Source: DTWD01 sp963662965 (GTDB lineage Bacteria > Acidobacteriota > Vicinamibacteria > Vicinamibacterales > UBA8438). From it: a stretch of DNA of 64,000 nt. A program made the translations under genes and the position numbers. The notes beneath the pieces are model-generated. The model saw only the letters and a program-made list of their open reading frames with translations. It was not told the origin of the DNA and made no database searches. How positions within the stretch are numbered: the stretch's first letter is position 1; each line of letters opens with the position of its first letter. The stretch is from assembly GCA_963662965.1 (NCBI GenBank), contig OY759970.1, positions 2,170,001-2,234,000 on the forward strand. Direction: 5' to 3'. Of the stretch, positions 1-7,800 are shown piece after piece.

Positions 1-15
1 GTCTCCGGGTCTGGC

Positions 16-489
16 CTAGCCCTGGGGACCGAAGTCGAAGACGAAATCGCTCCATTCGACGATCTTGCCCTCGACGAGGTGAAACACTCCGACGACCGGG
101 ACCTCCAGTGTACGCTGTGGCAACACGAACCGGTCGATCCGATCGTTGACGACGACCGGCCCACGCGCCCATGTGTCGAGGATCTCGAACTCGGCCGCGG
201 TCGCCTCGTCTGCGAAACCACCAAGGAATGCAACGATCGCGTCTGGTCCCTCAACCATCGGCGTCGTCTGCGTCGCTCGATACTTGCAGTCATCGCTCAG
301 AAACGACGCGGTCTTGTCCCAGTCGAATGGCACAGCGAACGTCGCACAGAAGTCATTAACGACTCGCACTTTCGACCGTTCCTCGTCGGTCTGCTGCGCG
401 TTCACCGCCTGAGGGAGAGCAGCCACGGCCGCGCCTGTGGCCGCGGTCGCGAGAAAGAGCCGTCGTGTCACATCGTGTGTGTGCTTCAC
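16..489 (-). CDS. Tat-exported SnoaL/NTF2-like protein
   Basis: About 157 aa. The start chosen is a GTG at 489, with GGAGG at 498-502 eight bases upstream; a longer reading to 678 adds a low-complexity arginine-rich stretch with no support. The N-terminus carries a twin-arginine-like motif (TRRLFLATAATGAAVAAL) followed by an Ala-x-Ala cleavage region. The remainder has the alternating pattern of the NTF2-like/SnoaL fold, with a FxVPFDWD start and a closing strand around VEGKIVEWSDFVFDF. Members of this fold bind small ligands or act as isomerases and epoxide hydrolases; the substrate cannot be told here. It is the first gene of the window and faces away from the decayed region that follows. 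Confidence 0.75.
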   Translation of the reverse strand: MKHTHDVTRRLFLATAATGAAVAALPQAVNAQQTDEERSKVRVVNDFCATFAVPFDWDKTASFLSDDCKYRATQTTPMVEGPDAIVAFLGGFADEATAAEFEILDTWARGPVVVNDRIDRFVLPQRTLEVPVVGVFHLVEGKIVEWSDFVFDFGPQG

Positions 490-564
490 ACCTTCATCCT
501 CCTGGCCGCTTGGGATGGTTGAGGCTGGCGAGGACTTGGGCCTCCCGCTGGAACCGGGGCGGCG

Positions 565-660
565 GGGGCGAAGTCGGCGGAGCTGATGGGCCATACGAAG
601 GTCGCCACCACGCTTAGCGCCTATACGCAGGTGCTGCCACGGAGCAGCGGTGTCTCGTAT
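565..660 (+). pseudogene. C-terminal fragment of a tyrosine recombinase/integrase
   Basis: Frame 565-660 reads KSAELMGHTKVATTLSAYTQVL, seen as the two pieces KSAELMGHTK and VATTLSAYTQVL. This is the conserved end of XerC/phage-type integrases: a GH-x-x-x-x-TT-x-x-Y motif with the nucleophilic tyrosine. No upstream catalytic Arg/Lys boxes are present in frame, so only the last ~30 residues remain. It lies just upstream of the SnoaL-like gene and beside other gene fragments, marking an old integration or recombination scar. Confidence 0.55.
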
Positions 661-784
661 TGGAAAAACATTGTTCACAAATTGTTCACACGGACGTGCG
701 GCGACATTGCGCCCATCGGTTTGTCGTCTGTCGGAGTCACTGCCAGCATCTCGGGGATAGGAAGAGATGGCGGCGCGGTGACGC

Positions 785-931
785 TTACGGGTAGTTCATT
801 CGCGCCACGAGCTCGTCGAAACGGGGATCGTCCTGTAGCGAATCCATCCGCGGGTCGACCCTAAACTGGTTGACAAACCCTTGCCGGCGTTCGTAAGACT
901 GTTCCAGCGCCTCGAACGCCAGATCGTGCTG
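785..931 (-). pseudogene. 3' end of a TPR-type regulatory protein
   Basis: The frame ending at the TAA at 785-787 gives ALEQSYERRQGFVNQFRV followed by DPRMDSLQDDPRFDELVARM. This is the typical C-terminus of large TPR proteins fused to kinases or winged-helix regulators (pattern LE-x-AYE-R ... DPRFD-x-L-x-x-DPRF-x-x-L). The similarity stops abruptly at 931, where a 39-bp repeat begins that is also found at 3695-3733. The gene body is therefore missing, apparently lost at an IS end. Confidence 0.55.
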
Positions 932-970
932 CCCATCCTCCCAAGAAATGGAGCCTCCGGGAACCCCGGG
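932..970. repeat. 39-bp direct repeat, copy 1 (probable IS3-family end)
   Basis: Positions 932-970 are identical to 3695-3733 in the same orientation. At the second copy the repeat sits directly upstream (minus strand) of a truncated IS3-type orfA start, so the repeat is probably the left end of that IS. Here it abuts the cut TPR gene tail instead of a transposase. Confidence 0.6.
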
Positions 971-1217
971 ACGCGGCAACCGCCGGCCTAGCCGGCGGTT
1001 GCCGCGTCGCCCGCGAGAGGAAGGGCTGCGCACAGTCCGGCGGCCAAGAAGTATATCCGTGCTGTCATGGACCGTCTGCATCCTCCCGCACTGAAGACGG
1101 AAAGTACCTGTGTCTAAATGACCTACGGGAATCCCTGCGGCCGAATCTCGGGGATGTGCGTTATGCTAGGGTGTTCTGATGGCTCTAGCTCGGTGTCGAT
1201 CAAAGAGGTTTCTCACT
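971..1217. other. Intergenic, no gene recognised
   Basis: Between the IS-end repeat and the monooxygenase-like gene there is no convincing coding frame. 971-1012 contains a GC-rich palindromic stretch (GCCGGCCTAGCCGGC at about 983-997) that could form a hairpin. A TATGCT hexamer near 1163 could be a -10 element for the next gene, but no good -35 was seen. Confidence 0.3.
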
Positions 1218-2669
1218 ATGACGTTTCTCCGGTTTCCGACCCACATCTTCGTTTTGCTCGCAGGGGCTGGGTTCGTGGTGGCCTTTGCTCCCGCGGTGGC
1301 GTCCGCGCAAGCTGATGCGGCGGCCGAAGTGCCGACCTTCAGCACGGACATCGCACCGATCCTGCAGCGGAGCTGTCAGAAGTGCCACCGGCCGAACTCG
1401 CTCGCGCCGATGTCGCTCATCAGCTACGACGAAGTTCGACCGTGGGCGCGGTCTATTAAGAATCGGACCAGTCTTCGCGACCAGCCAGGCGTGATGCCGC
1501 CGTGGTACATCGAGAAAGACATCGGGATCCAGAAGTTCAAGGACGACTGGTCGCTGAGTGATACCGAGATCGCGACAATCGCTCGCTGGGCCGACAACGG
1601 CGCGCCGCGGGGGAATCCGGCCGACATGCCCGAGCCGCCGCCGTTCATCGATGTCGACGAGTGGGAGCTCGGCCAGCCGGACCTGGTCGTCTCGTCAAAG
1701 ACGTTCGAGGTCAAAGGCGAAGCGCCCGATTGGTGGGGGAGTCTTGGCCAGGTCGACTCAGGGCTGACCGAGGACCGGTATGTCTCGGCCATCGAATACA
1801 AGGAGGTCAACGACCTGCCGCGCGGCGTGAAGTCCGACACGGTCGGCGGACTCTTTGTGGTGCACCACTCGGCCATGGCGGTCTTCGGGCCCGACCGCAA
1901 AGACGATCCAAACGAAGCGCGTCTCTGGCCGGTGCACGAAGTCGGTCGCAACGCCGACGTGTTCGACGAGCGGGCGGGGCGGCTGATGAGAGCCGACTCC
2001 AAGGTGATGTTCCCGTCGACGCACGTGCATGCAAACGGCATCGACACCAACGCGCGGATTGACATCGGGTTCCATTTCCATCCCGAGGGATACGAGCCGA
2101 CGAAGAAGATGGAGCTGCTCTTCTTTGGCAACGGCCCGGATCTTGACATCCGCGCGATGGAGGCCAACCAGCGCGCCGACGCCTACTTCACGTTGCCGAA
2201 GAACGCCAAGATCAGCGTCTTCGAGCCGCACATGCACGCGCCCGGCGTACGGATGTGTCTCGAAGCGGTGTGGGGGACGACGGTGCAAACGCTCAACTGC
2301 GCCGGCTACGACCACAACTGGGTGCGTGTCTACAAGTACGCCGATGACGCCGCTCCGCTGCTGCCGAAGGGGACGATTCTGCACCTGACCGGCTACTTCA
2401 ACAACTCGCCGAGCAACCCGAACGTGGCGGATCCGCGTAACTGGTCGGGGTCGGGACACCGCTCCGTCGACAACATGTTCATCAACCTGATGCAGGCGTT
2501 GTACATGGACGACGAGGAGTTCGCCGCGGAGATCGCTGAGCGGGAAGCGGCACTCGAGGCGACCGGCGGGACCGATATCGGGTGCCTGCTCTGCGGCGTC
2601 GTCGACGACGAGCCGTCTGAAGATGCCGATGCCGATGCTGATGCCGCTGGCGGCACCAACAACAACTAG
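1218..2669 (+). CDS. Exported c-type heme protein with copper-monooxygenase-like (PHM-type) region
   Basis: 483 aa from the ATG at 1218 (AAAGAGG nine bases upstream); an ATG at 1179 would add 13 residues before the signal peptide. Residues 1-30 form a Sec signal. C53-Q-K-C56-H57 is a c-type heme site followed by the conserved NSLAPMSL stretch. Histidine clusters further on (H216-H217, H269/H271, H286/H288 and FEPHMH at 336-341) match the copper-ligand pattern of the ascorbate-dependent type II copper monooxygenase fold, judged by motif only. The tail is acidic (repeated DADA) and ends TNNN, as does the paralogue at 53646-54908. Probably periplasmic; substrate unknown. The downstream gene begins 12 bases later and is likely co-transcribed. 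Confidence 0.75.
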   Translation: MTFLRFPTHIFVLLAGAGFVVAFAPAVASAQADAAAEVPTFSTDIAPILQRSCQKCHRPNSLAPMSLISYDEVRPWARSIKNRTSLRDQPGVMPPWYIEKDIGIQKFKDDWSLSDTEIATIARWADNGAPRGNPADMPEPPPFIDVDEWELGQPDLVVSSKTFEVKGEAPDWWGSLGQVDSGLTEDRYVSAIEYKEVNDLPRGVKSDTVGGLFVVHHSAMAVFGPDRKDDPNEARLWPVHEVGRNADVFDERAGRLMRADSKVMFPSTHVHANGIDTNARIDIGFHFHPEGYEPTKKMELLFFGNGPDLDIRAMEANQRADAYFTLPKNAKISVFEPHMHAPGVRMCLEAVWGTTVQTLNCAGYDHNWVRVYKYADDAAPLLPKGTILHLTGYFNNSPSNPNVADPRNWSGSGHRSVDNMFINLMQALYMDDEEFAAEIAEREAALEATGGTDIGCLLCGVVDDEPSEDADADADAAGGTNNN

Positions 2670-2681
2670 GGTGAGCGTCCC

Positions 2682-3575
2682 TTGAGCCCCGCGGTGTTTC
2701 TGACCCTCGTTCTCTCAGTGGCGACGCTCGTCGCCCCCTCGTTCGTGTTCGCCCAGCAGGCCTATATGTCTGGGCAGACGATCGCGCCCGCGTACGAAGG
2801 CTGGGAGCGGAACGACGACGGCTCGTTCACCCTGGTCTTCGGCTACATGAACCGAAACTGGGAAGAGGTGATCGACGTCCCGATCGGCCCGGAGAACAGC
2901 ATCGAGCCGGGCGGACCCGACCACGGACAGCCGACGCACTTCTATCCGAGACGGAACCGGTTCACGTTCCGGATCCGCGTCCCGGCCGACTTCGGCGACA
3001 AGGAGCTGGTCTGGACGCTGACGACGAACGGTGAGACCGAGCGGGCGTACGGGACACTGAAGCGCGACTACTTCATCGATGACCTCGTGGTGCAGGCCAA
3101 CTACGGAGCGGCCGGTGCGGCCGGCGGCACACCGGAGCTTCCGGAGAACGAGGCGCCGTCGCTCGACATCGAAGGCGCCGGGGATCGCACCGCGCTTGTT
3201 GGTGACGCGGTCACGCTCGCGGCGGTGTCGACCGACGACGGCAAGCCGCGGGCGCGCTCGATGCGCGCGTCGAATCCGCGCCTGCCTGGCCGCATCACGA
3301 CCGACTCGGCGACCGGTCATCGGCTGGCGTGGTTCGTCTACCGTGGCGCCGGCGCCGTGACCTTCGACCCGCCACAGACCAAGACGTGGGAGGACACCCG
3401 CGACGGCGGCAACTCTCCGTGGTCGCCGGGGTGGAAGACGGCGGAGGCGCCCGAAGACGGACGGTGGGTCACCGAGGTGACCTTCGCCGAGCCCGGCACG
3501 TACGTGCTGCGTGCCATCGCCCACGATGGCGGCCTCGCGACCATCGACGACGTCACCTTCACGGTCACCCGCTGA
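2682..3575 (+). CDS. Conserved exported beta-sandwich protein
   Basis: 297 aa with a Sec signal (VFLTLVLSVATLVAPSFVFA). The start is a TTG at 2682, preceded by AGGGTGAG. The N-terminal half carries a motif family I recognise from Acidobacteria-type exported proteins (EGWERNDDGSFTLVFGYMNR, PIGPEN, QPTHFYPRRNRF) but cannot name functionally. The C-terminal ~110 residues look like an Ig/PKD-like domain (VTLAAVSTDDGKPR ... TYVLRAIAHDGG). It follows the heme/copper protein by 12 bases, so a joint role outside the cytoplasm is likely. Its last codons overlap the end of the IS3 orfA remnant on the other strand. Confidence 0.65.
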   Translation: MSPAVFLTLVLSVATLVAPSFVFAQQAYMSGQTIAPAYEGWERNDDGSFTLVFGYMNRNWEEVIDVPIGPENSIEPGGPDHGQPTHFYPRRNRFTFRIRVPADFGDKELVWTLTTNGETERAYGTLKRDYFIDDLVVQANYGAAGAAGGTPELPENEAPSLDIEGAGDRTALVGDAVTLAAVSTDDGKPRARSMRASNPRLPGRITTDSATGHRLAWFVYRGAGAVTFDPPQTKTWEDTRDGGNSPWSPGWKTAEAPEDGRWVTEVTFAEPGTYVLRAIAHDGGLATIDDVTFTVTR

Positions 3576-3687
3576 CACGCGTCCTGGTCCGCCAGCCCGG
3601 ACCTGAGCTGTGGTGTTCCTCGTGGTCGAACACCAGCCGCACGGCTCGCTCACGAACCTCTGGTGCATATCTGCTTGGTCGTCCCAT
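3565..3687 (-). pseudogene. Truncated IS3-family transposase orfA (N-terminus only)
   Basis: Reading from the ATG at 3687 gives MGRPSRYAPEVRERAVRLVF, then DHEEHHSS. This matches the start of IS3-family OrfA (pattern MxRPSKYPPEFRERAVRLV). After about 28 residues the similarity stops and the frame ends at a TGA (3565-3567) inside the neighbouring gene. The helix-turn-helix and leucine zipper are missing, so it is a remnant. The 39-bp repeat at 3695-3733 lies directly upstream. Confidence 0.7.
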
Positions 3688-3694
3688 GAGAGCC

Positions 3695-3733
3695 CCCATC
3701 CTCCCAAGAAATGGAGCCTCCGGGAACCCCGGG
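3695..3733. repeat. 39-bp direct repeat, copy 2 (probable IS3-family end)
   Basis: Identical to 932-970. It lies 8 bases upstream of the orfA remnant start codon (minus strand), as expected for an IS left end and leader. Confidence 0.6.
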
Positions 3734-3751
3734 GCGATTCAGAGACAGTCC

Positions 3752-3781
3752 TTGACACCCCTTCGGACAGGCTCTGATAAT
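3752..3781 (+). promoter_or_regulatory. Sigma-70-like promoter for the DUF1592/DUF1552 pair
   Basis: TTGACA at 3752-3757 and GATAAT at 3776-3781 with an 18-base spacer, about 30 bases before the first possible start codon of the cytochrome gene. The -35 is perfect and the -10 differs at one position. Confidence 0.5.
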
Positions 3782-3809
3782 GCCATAGGGGCGATTAATT
3801 AGGGGTAGT

Positions 3810-6281
3810 GTGCGCCCAAGTGTCCTTTCGTCGAGCGGTTTTCTGGGTGCCGTGAGTCACATGTTGCAACGAGTTGCGTTCGTCGGTCTCTTAGCATTGC
3901 TGATCGCCCGGCCGGTCGTGGTCAATACGGCCGAAGCCGCCGAAGCCGAGGAATATCAGGCGGTGCTCGACCGGTACTGCGCCGGCTGCCACAACGACCG
4001 GCTGCAGACCGCCGGTCTCACGCTGGAGGGCCTCGATCTCGAGTACGTCGGCGCCGGCGCCGAGACGTGGGAGAAGGTCGTCCGGAAGCTGCGCGCCCGT
4101 GAGATGCCGCCGCCTCGCCGACCGAGACCCGACGAGGAGACCTACGCCGAGTTTGTCGAGTGGATCGAAGCCGAGCTCGACCGAGCGTCGCTCGCCAATC
4201 CGAATCCCGGCATCGAAACGCTCCATCGGCTCAATCGCACGGAATACACGAACGCGATCCGTGACGTGCTCGCGCTCGAAATCGACGGCCGGGAGTTGCT
4301 GCCCGCCGACGACCAGAGCTACGGCTTCGACAACATCGCCGACGTCTTGTCGCTCTCGACCTCGCTGCTCGAGCGCTACATGCTCGCCGCCGGCAAGATC
4401 GCGCAGCTCGCCATCGGCGATCCGTCGATCCGGAAGACGACGGCCGCCTACTCGACCTCGCCCGTCCTGCTCCAGCACCAGCGGATGAGCGAGCTCCAGC
4501 CGTTCGGGACCCGCGGCGGCTTCGCGACCAGGCATTACTTTCCGGTCGACGGGGAGTACGAGGTCCGAATCACGCTCGGGCGGACGCACGGCGATGCGAT
4601 CAAGGGGCTGCAGAATCGCAATCGCCTCGAGGTGCGACTCGACCGCGCGCGCGTCGCGGAGTTTCAGATCGGGGCGGACGGGCAGCGTGAGGCGTGGAAC
4701 GCGGTGTTCAATCTGACGCCGTACGAGCGCGACGCCGACGACGACCTGCGCGTTCGGATTCCGGTCACCGCCGGGATGCGCGAAATCGCGTTCTCGTTTG
4801 TCCGCAACAGCGCGATCGCCGAGGGCGTGCTCGAGCCGGTCAGCGCGGCCGAGACGTACCACTACGCCGGCGACCGTGACGCGCCGATGGCGGTGTGGAT
4901 CATCGAAATAGAAGGGCCGTTCGACGCGACCGCGCCGTCGGCCGATGCGATGACGCCGAGTCGGCAGCGGATCTTCACCTGCATGCCCGACAGCCACCCT
5001 GGGAACGATGACGCGGAGGTGGCGGCGTGCGCCAGACAGATTCTCGGCACGATTGCCCGCCGCGCGTTCCGCCGACCGATCACCGACGACGATACCGCCG
5101 CGCTGATGGGGTTCTATGAGGTTGGCCGCGTGAAGGGGAGCTTCGAGTCGGGAATCGAGTTCGCGCTCCGCGCCATCTTGGTCGACCCCGAGTTCTTGTT
5201 CCGCGTCGAAACCGATCCGGCCGGTACGGAGCCGGGCGCGCCGTATCGCATCTCGGATCTTGAGCTGGCGTCCCGCCTGTCGTTCTTCCTCTGGAGCAGC
5301 GTGCCGGACGATGCGTTGCTCGACGCGGCGGTGGCCGGGTCGCTGCGTGAGCCGGGAGTGCTGGCGGCGCAGGTCCAGCGCATGATGGCCGATCCCAAGT
5401 CCGACGCGCTCCTCGACAACTTCGCCGGGCAGTGGCTGTTCCTGCGCAACATGCGGAGCGTCAAGCCCGACCCGATCGCGTTCCCGGAATTCGACGGGAA
5501 CCTTCGGGAGGCGTTCCAGCGAGAAACGCAGCTCTGGTTCGACAGCCAGGTGCGCGACGACCACAACGTTCTCGATGTGCTGACCTCGGATTACACCTAC
5601 GTCAACGAGCGGCTGGCCCGCCACTACGGGATTCCGGACGTCCGCGGGAATCACTTCCGGCGCGTCACGATTCCGGACGAGAACCGGCGCGGCATCCTCG
5701 GACACGGGAGCGTGCTGACGGCGACGTCGTACGCCAACCGCACGTCGCCGGTGAAGCGCGGCGTCTGGGTGCTCGAGAACCTGCTCGGCGCGCCGCCGCC
5801 GCCGCCGCCCGCCGATGTGCCGGGGCTCGAGGACTCGGATACGGTCGTCGACCCGTCGAACCCCGAGAGCCGGCCGCGCTCCGTGCGGGAGCGGATGGAG
5901 CGGCACCGCACCGATCCGGTCTGCGCTAGCTGCCACGTCCGGATGGACCCCCTCGGGTTCGCCCTCGAGAGCTTCGACGCGGTCGGCGGCTACCGCCAGC
6001 TGAGCGTCGAGGACACGTCCGGGACGCTGCCGAGCGGTCTGGAGCTGACCGGTCCGGGCAGCGTGCGCGACATGTTGCTGTCCAACCGTGAAGACTTCGT
6101 CGGCACGGTCACCGAGAAGCTGATGACCTACGCGCTCGGTCGCGGCGTCGAGTACTACGACCATCCATCGATCCGGCGCATCGTGCGTGCCGCCGAGGCG
6201 GACGGCTACCGCTGGTCGTCGCTGATTCTCGGCATCGTCGAGAGCACGCCGTTTCAGATGAGAAAGGCCCGAGAGCAATGA
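3810..6281 (+). CDS. Exported DUF1592-type (PSD/PSCyt) di-heme cytochrome, copy 1
   Basis: Up to 823 aa. A GTG at 3810 is used, but the ATG at 3861 (MLQRVAFVGLLALLIARP) gives a cleaner signal peptide and is equally possible. Order of regions: signal; N-terminal heme site CAGCH (C57/C60/H61); PSD3/DUF1587-like part with LHRLNRTEYTNAIRDVL; a beta-rich insert (280-370); DUF1595/DUF1592 part with RRAFRRPITDDD and SRLSFFLWSSVPDD; a proline run (PPPPPP) before the C-terminal PSCyt3 heme site VCASCHVRMDPLGF; DUF1585 end with TPFQMR. A periplasmic electron-transfer or oxidoreductase role is inferred from family; the substrate is not known. Its stop overlaps the next start by ATGA. Confidence 0.85.
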   Translation: MRPSVLSSSGFLGAVSHMLQRVAFVGLLALLIARPVVVNTAEAAEAEEYQAVLDRYCAGCHNDRLQTAGLTLEGLDLEYVGAGAETWEKVVRKLRAREMPPPRRPRPDEETYAEFVEWIEAELDRASLANPNPGIETLHRLNRTEYTNAIRDVLALEIDGRELLPADDQSYGFDNIADVLSLSTSLLERYMLAAGKIAQLAIGDPSIRKTTAAYSTSPVLLQHQRMSELQPFGTRGGFATRHYFPVDGEYEVRITLGRTHGDAIKGLQNRNRLEVRLDRARVAEFQIGADGQREAWNAVFNLTPYERDADDDLRVRIPVTAGMREIAFSFVRNSAIAEGVLEPVSAAETYHYAGDRDAPMAVWIIEIEGPFDATAPSADAMTPSRQRIFTCMPDSHPGNDDAEVAACARQILGTIARRAFRRPITDDDTAALMGFYEVGRVKGSFESGIEFALRAILVDPEFLFRVETDPAGTEPGAPYRISDLELASRLSFFLWSSVPDDALLDAAVAGSLREPGVLAAQVQRMMADPKSDALLDNFAGQWLFLRNMRSVKPDPIAFPEFDGNLREAFQRETQLWFDSQVRDDHNVLDVLTSDYTYVNERLARHYGIPDVRGNHFRRVTIPDENRRGILGHGSVLTATSYANRTSPVKRGVWVLENLLGAPPPPPPADVPGLEDSDTVVDPSNPESRPRSVRERMERHRTDPVCASCHVRMDPLGFALESFDAVGGYRQLSVEDTSGTLPSGLELTGPGSVRDMLLSNREDFVGTVTEKLMTYALGRGVEYYDHPSIRRIVRAAEADGYRWSSLILGIVESTPFQMRKAREQ

Positions 6282-7636
6282 TCATCACCCAGACCTATCT
6301 GCCCCGCCGAACGTTTCTGCGTGGCGTCGGGGCGACGCTCGCGCTGCCGCTGCTCGACAGTATGGTGCCGGCGTTCTCGCCGATCCGTCTGTCGGCCGCC
6401 GCGCCGGTCAAGCGGCTCGGCATCGTCTATGTGCCGAACGGCATCGTGATGGAGCAGTGGACGCCAGAGACGACCGGAAGCGGGTTCGCGATGAAGCCGG
6501 TCATGGAATCGTTCGAGCCGTTTCGCGACCAGCTCACCGTGGTGAGCGGTCTGGCGAACAAGCACGGTGACGCGTTGCCGGGCGAGGGCGCGGGCGACCA
6601 TGCGCGCGCCGCGGGCGCGTTCTTGAGCGGCGTTCACCCGAAGAAGACGGCCGGCGCCGACATTCGATCCGGCATCACGATGGACCAGATCGCGGCACGC
6701 GCGCTGGCGCAAGAGACGCAGTTGGCGTCGCTCGAGCTCTCGCTCGACTCGAAGGAGCCGCTGGGTGCCTGCGACCCCGGTTACAGCTGCGTCTACGCCA
6801 ACACGCTCAACTGGCTCGGGGAGACGACGCCGCTCCCGATGGAGAACAACCCGCGCGTCGTCTTCGAGCGGCTCTTCGGCGGCAGCGGCACGACCGATGC
6901 CGAGGCGCGACGCGCGCGCATGAAGGAGGACGGCACGATTCTCGACGCCGTCGCCGCCAAGCTGGCGCACCTTCGCGCGACGCTCGGTGGACGCGACCAG
7001 GCCAAGCTCGACGAGTACACCGAGGCGATTCGCGACGTCGAGCGTCGCATCCACCTCGCCGAGCAGCAGGGGCTGACCGACCTCTCGGTGGCGATGGAAC
7101 AGCCGCCCGGCATCCCGGGGACGTTCGAGGAGCACGCCAAGCTGATGTTCGACCTCCAGGTGCTCGCCTATCAGGCCGACTTGACGCGCGTCATCACCTT
7201 CATGGTGGCGCACGAGACGAGCAACCGGGCCTATCCGGAAATCAACGTTTCCGATGCCCATCATCCGCTCTCGCATCACGGCGGCGACAAAGAGAAGATC
7301 GCCAAGCTGATCGAGGTCAACATCTATCATGGCAAACTGTTCGCGTACTACCTCGATCGGCTCGCCAAGACCGAGGATGGCGACGGCTCGCTGCTCGACC
7401 AGTCAGTGATCATGTATGGCGGTGGGATGAGTAACGGAAACGTGCACGACCACCACAACCTCCCGATCGCCGTCGTCGGCGGCGGTGCCGGGTCGCTCGC
7501 GGGCGGCCGTCACATCAGTTACGACGACGACCCGCCGGTCACGAACCTCTATCTGAGTCTGCTCGGCAAGCTCGGTGTGCGGCCCGAGACGATCGGCGAT
7601 AGCACCGGCGCGTTGACGGAGCTGACGGGGGTCTAG
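6278..7636 (+). CDS. Tat-exported DUF1552 protein, copy 1
   Basis: 452 aa, starting in the ATGA overlap with the cytochrome gene, which implies coupled translation. It begins MIITQ, then a twin-arginine signal (PRRTFLRGVGATLALPLLD). The rest matches the DUF1552 family: VYVPNG, DQIAA, ENNPRVVFERLFGGSG, HAKLMFDLQVLAYQADLTRV, and ISxHGG/HHPLSHH regions, ending GDSTGALTEL. The fold resembles alkaline-phosphatase-like/DUF1501 proteins, but no catalytic role is established. Tat export suggests it folds before export, perhaps with a cofactor, and works with the DUF1592 cytochrome. A MITE-like element begins at the stop codon. Confidence 0.85.
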   Translation: MIITQTYLPRRTFLRGVGATLALPLLDSMVPAFSPIRLSAAAPVKRLGIVYVPNGIVMEQWTPETTGSGFAMKPVMESFEPFRDQLTVVSGLANKHGDALPGEGAGDHARAAGAFLSGVHPKKTAGADIRSGITMDQIAARALAQETQLASLELSLDSKEPLGACDPGYSCVYANTLNWLGETTPLPMENNPRVVFERLFGGSGTTDAEARRARMKEDGTILDAVAAKLAHLRATLGGRDQAKLDEYTEAIRDVERRIHLAEQQGLTDLSVAMEQPPGIPGTFEEHAKLMFDLQVLAYQADLTRVITFMVAHETSNRAYPEINVSDAHHPLSHHGGDKEKIAKLIEVNIYHGKLFAYYLDRLAKTEDGDGSLLDQSVIMYGGGMSNGNVHDHHNLPIAVVGGGAGSLAGGRHISYDDDPPVTNLYLSLLGKLGVRPETIGDSTGALTELTGV

Positions 7637-7796
7637 TGTCCCGAGTCAGAAGTTCGTTACCTAATTCCCGAACGAGGCGCCCGCTTGGCGGCGTTGCTCC
7701 TCAGTCACATATGCCCAATATGATCCCTCGTCGCGCCTTGCCAGCCGGGCGCCCCGCCAGGGCCTTAGTCAACGAACTTCTGACTCGGGACACTAG
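7633..7796. mobile_element. MITE-like element with 26-bp perfect terminal inverted repeats
   Basis: Positions 7633-7658 are the exact reverse complement of 7771-7796. The outermost four bases on both sides are CTAG, which could be a palindromic target duplication (as for IS5-group elements) or part of the repeat. The inner ends also pair imperfectly (GGCGCCCG near 7676 with CGGGCGCC near 7747). The ~160-bp interior has no transposase. The left end uses the last bases of the DUF1552 stop codon and the right end stops 5 bases before the ankyrin gene start. Confidence 0.8.
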
Positions 7797-7800
7797 GCGG

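Noticed and set aside
3891..6278. Long open frame on the minus strand opposite the first DUF1592 gene (similar long frames opposite 20556-23072, 40164-43493 and 50451-52436)
   Set aside because: High-GC coding DNA leaves the antisense frame open; the translations are Arg/Pro/His-rich without family motifs, while the sense frames have complete domains.
7636..7800. Longer N-terminus for the first ankyrin gene from a GTG at 7636
   Set aside because: The extension lies wholly in the MITE-like element and would bury the signal peptide; the ATG at 7801 is preferred.
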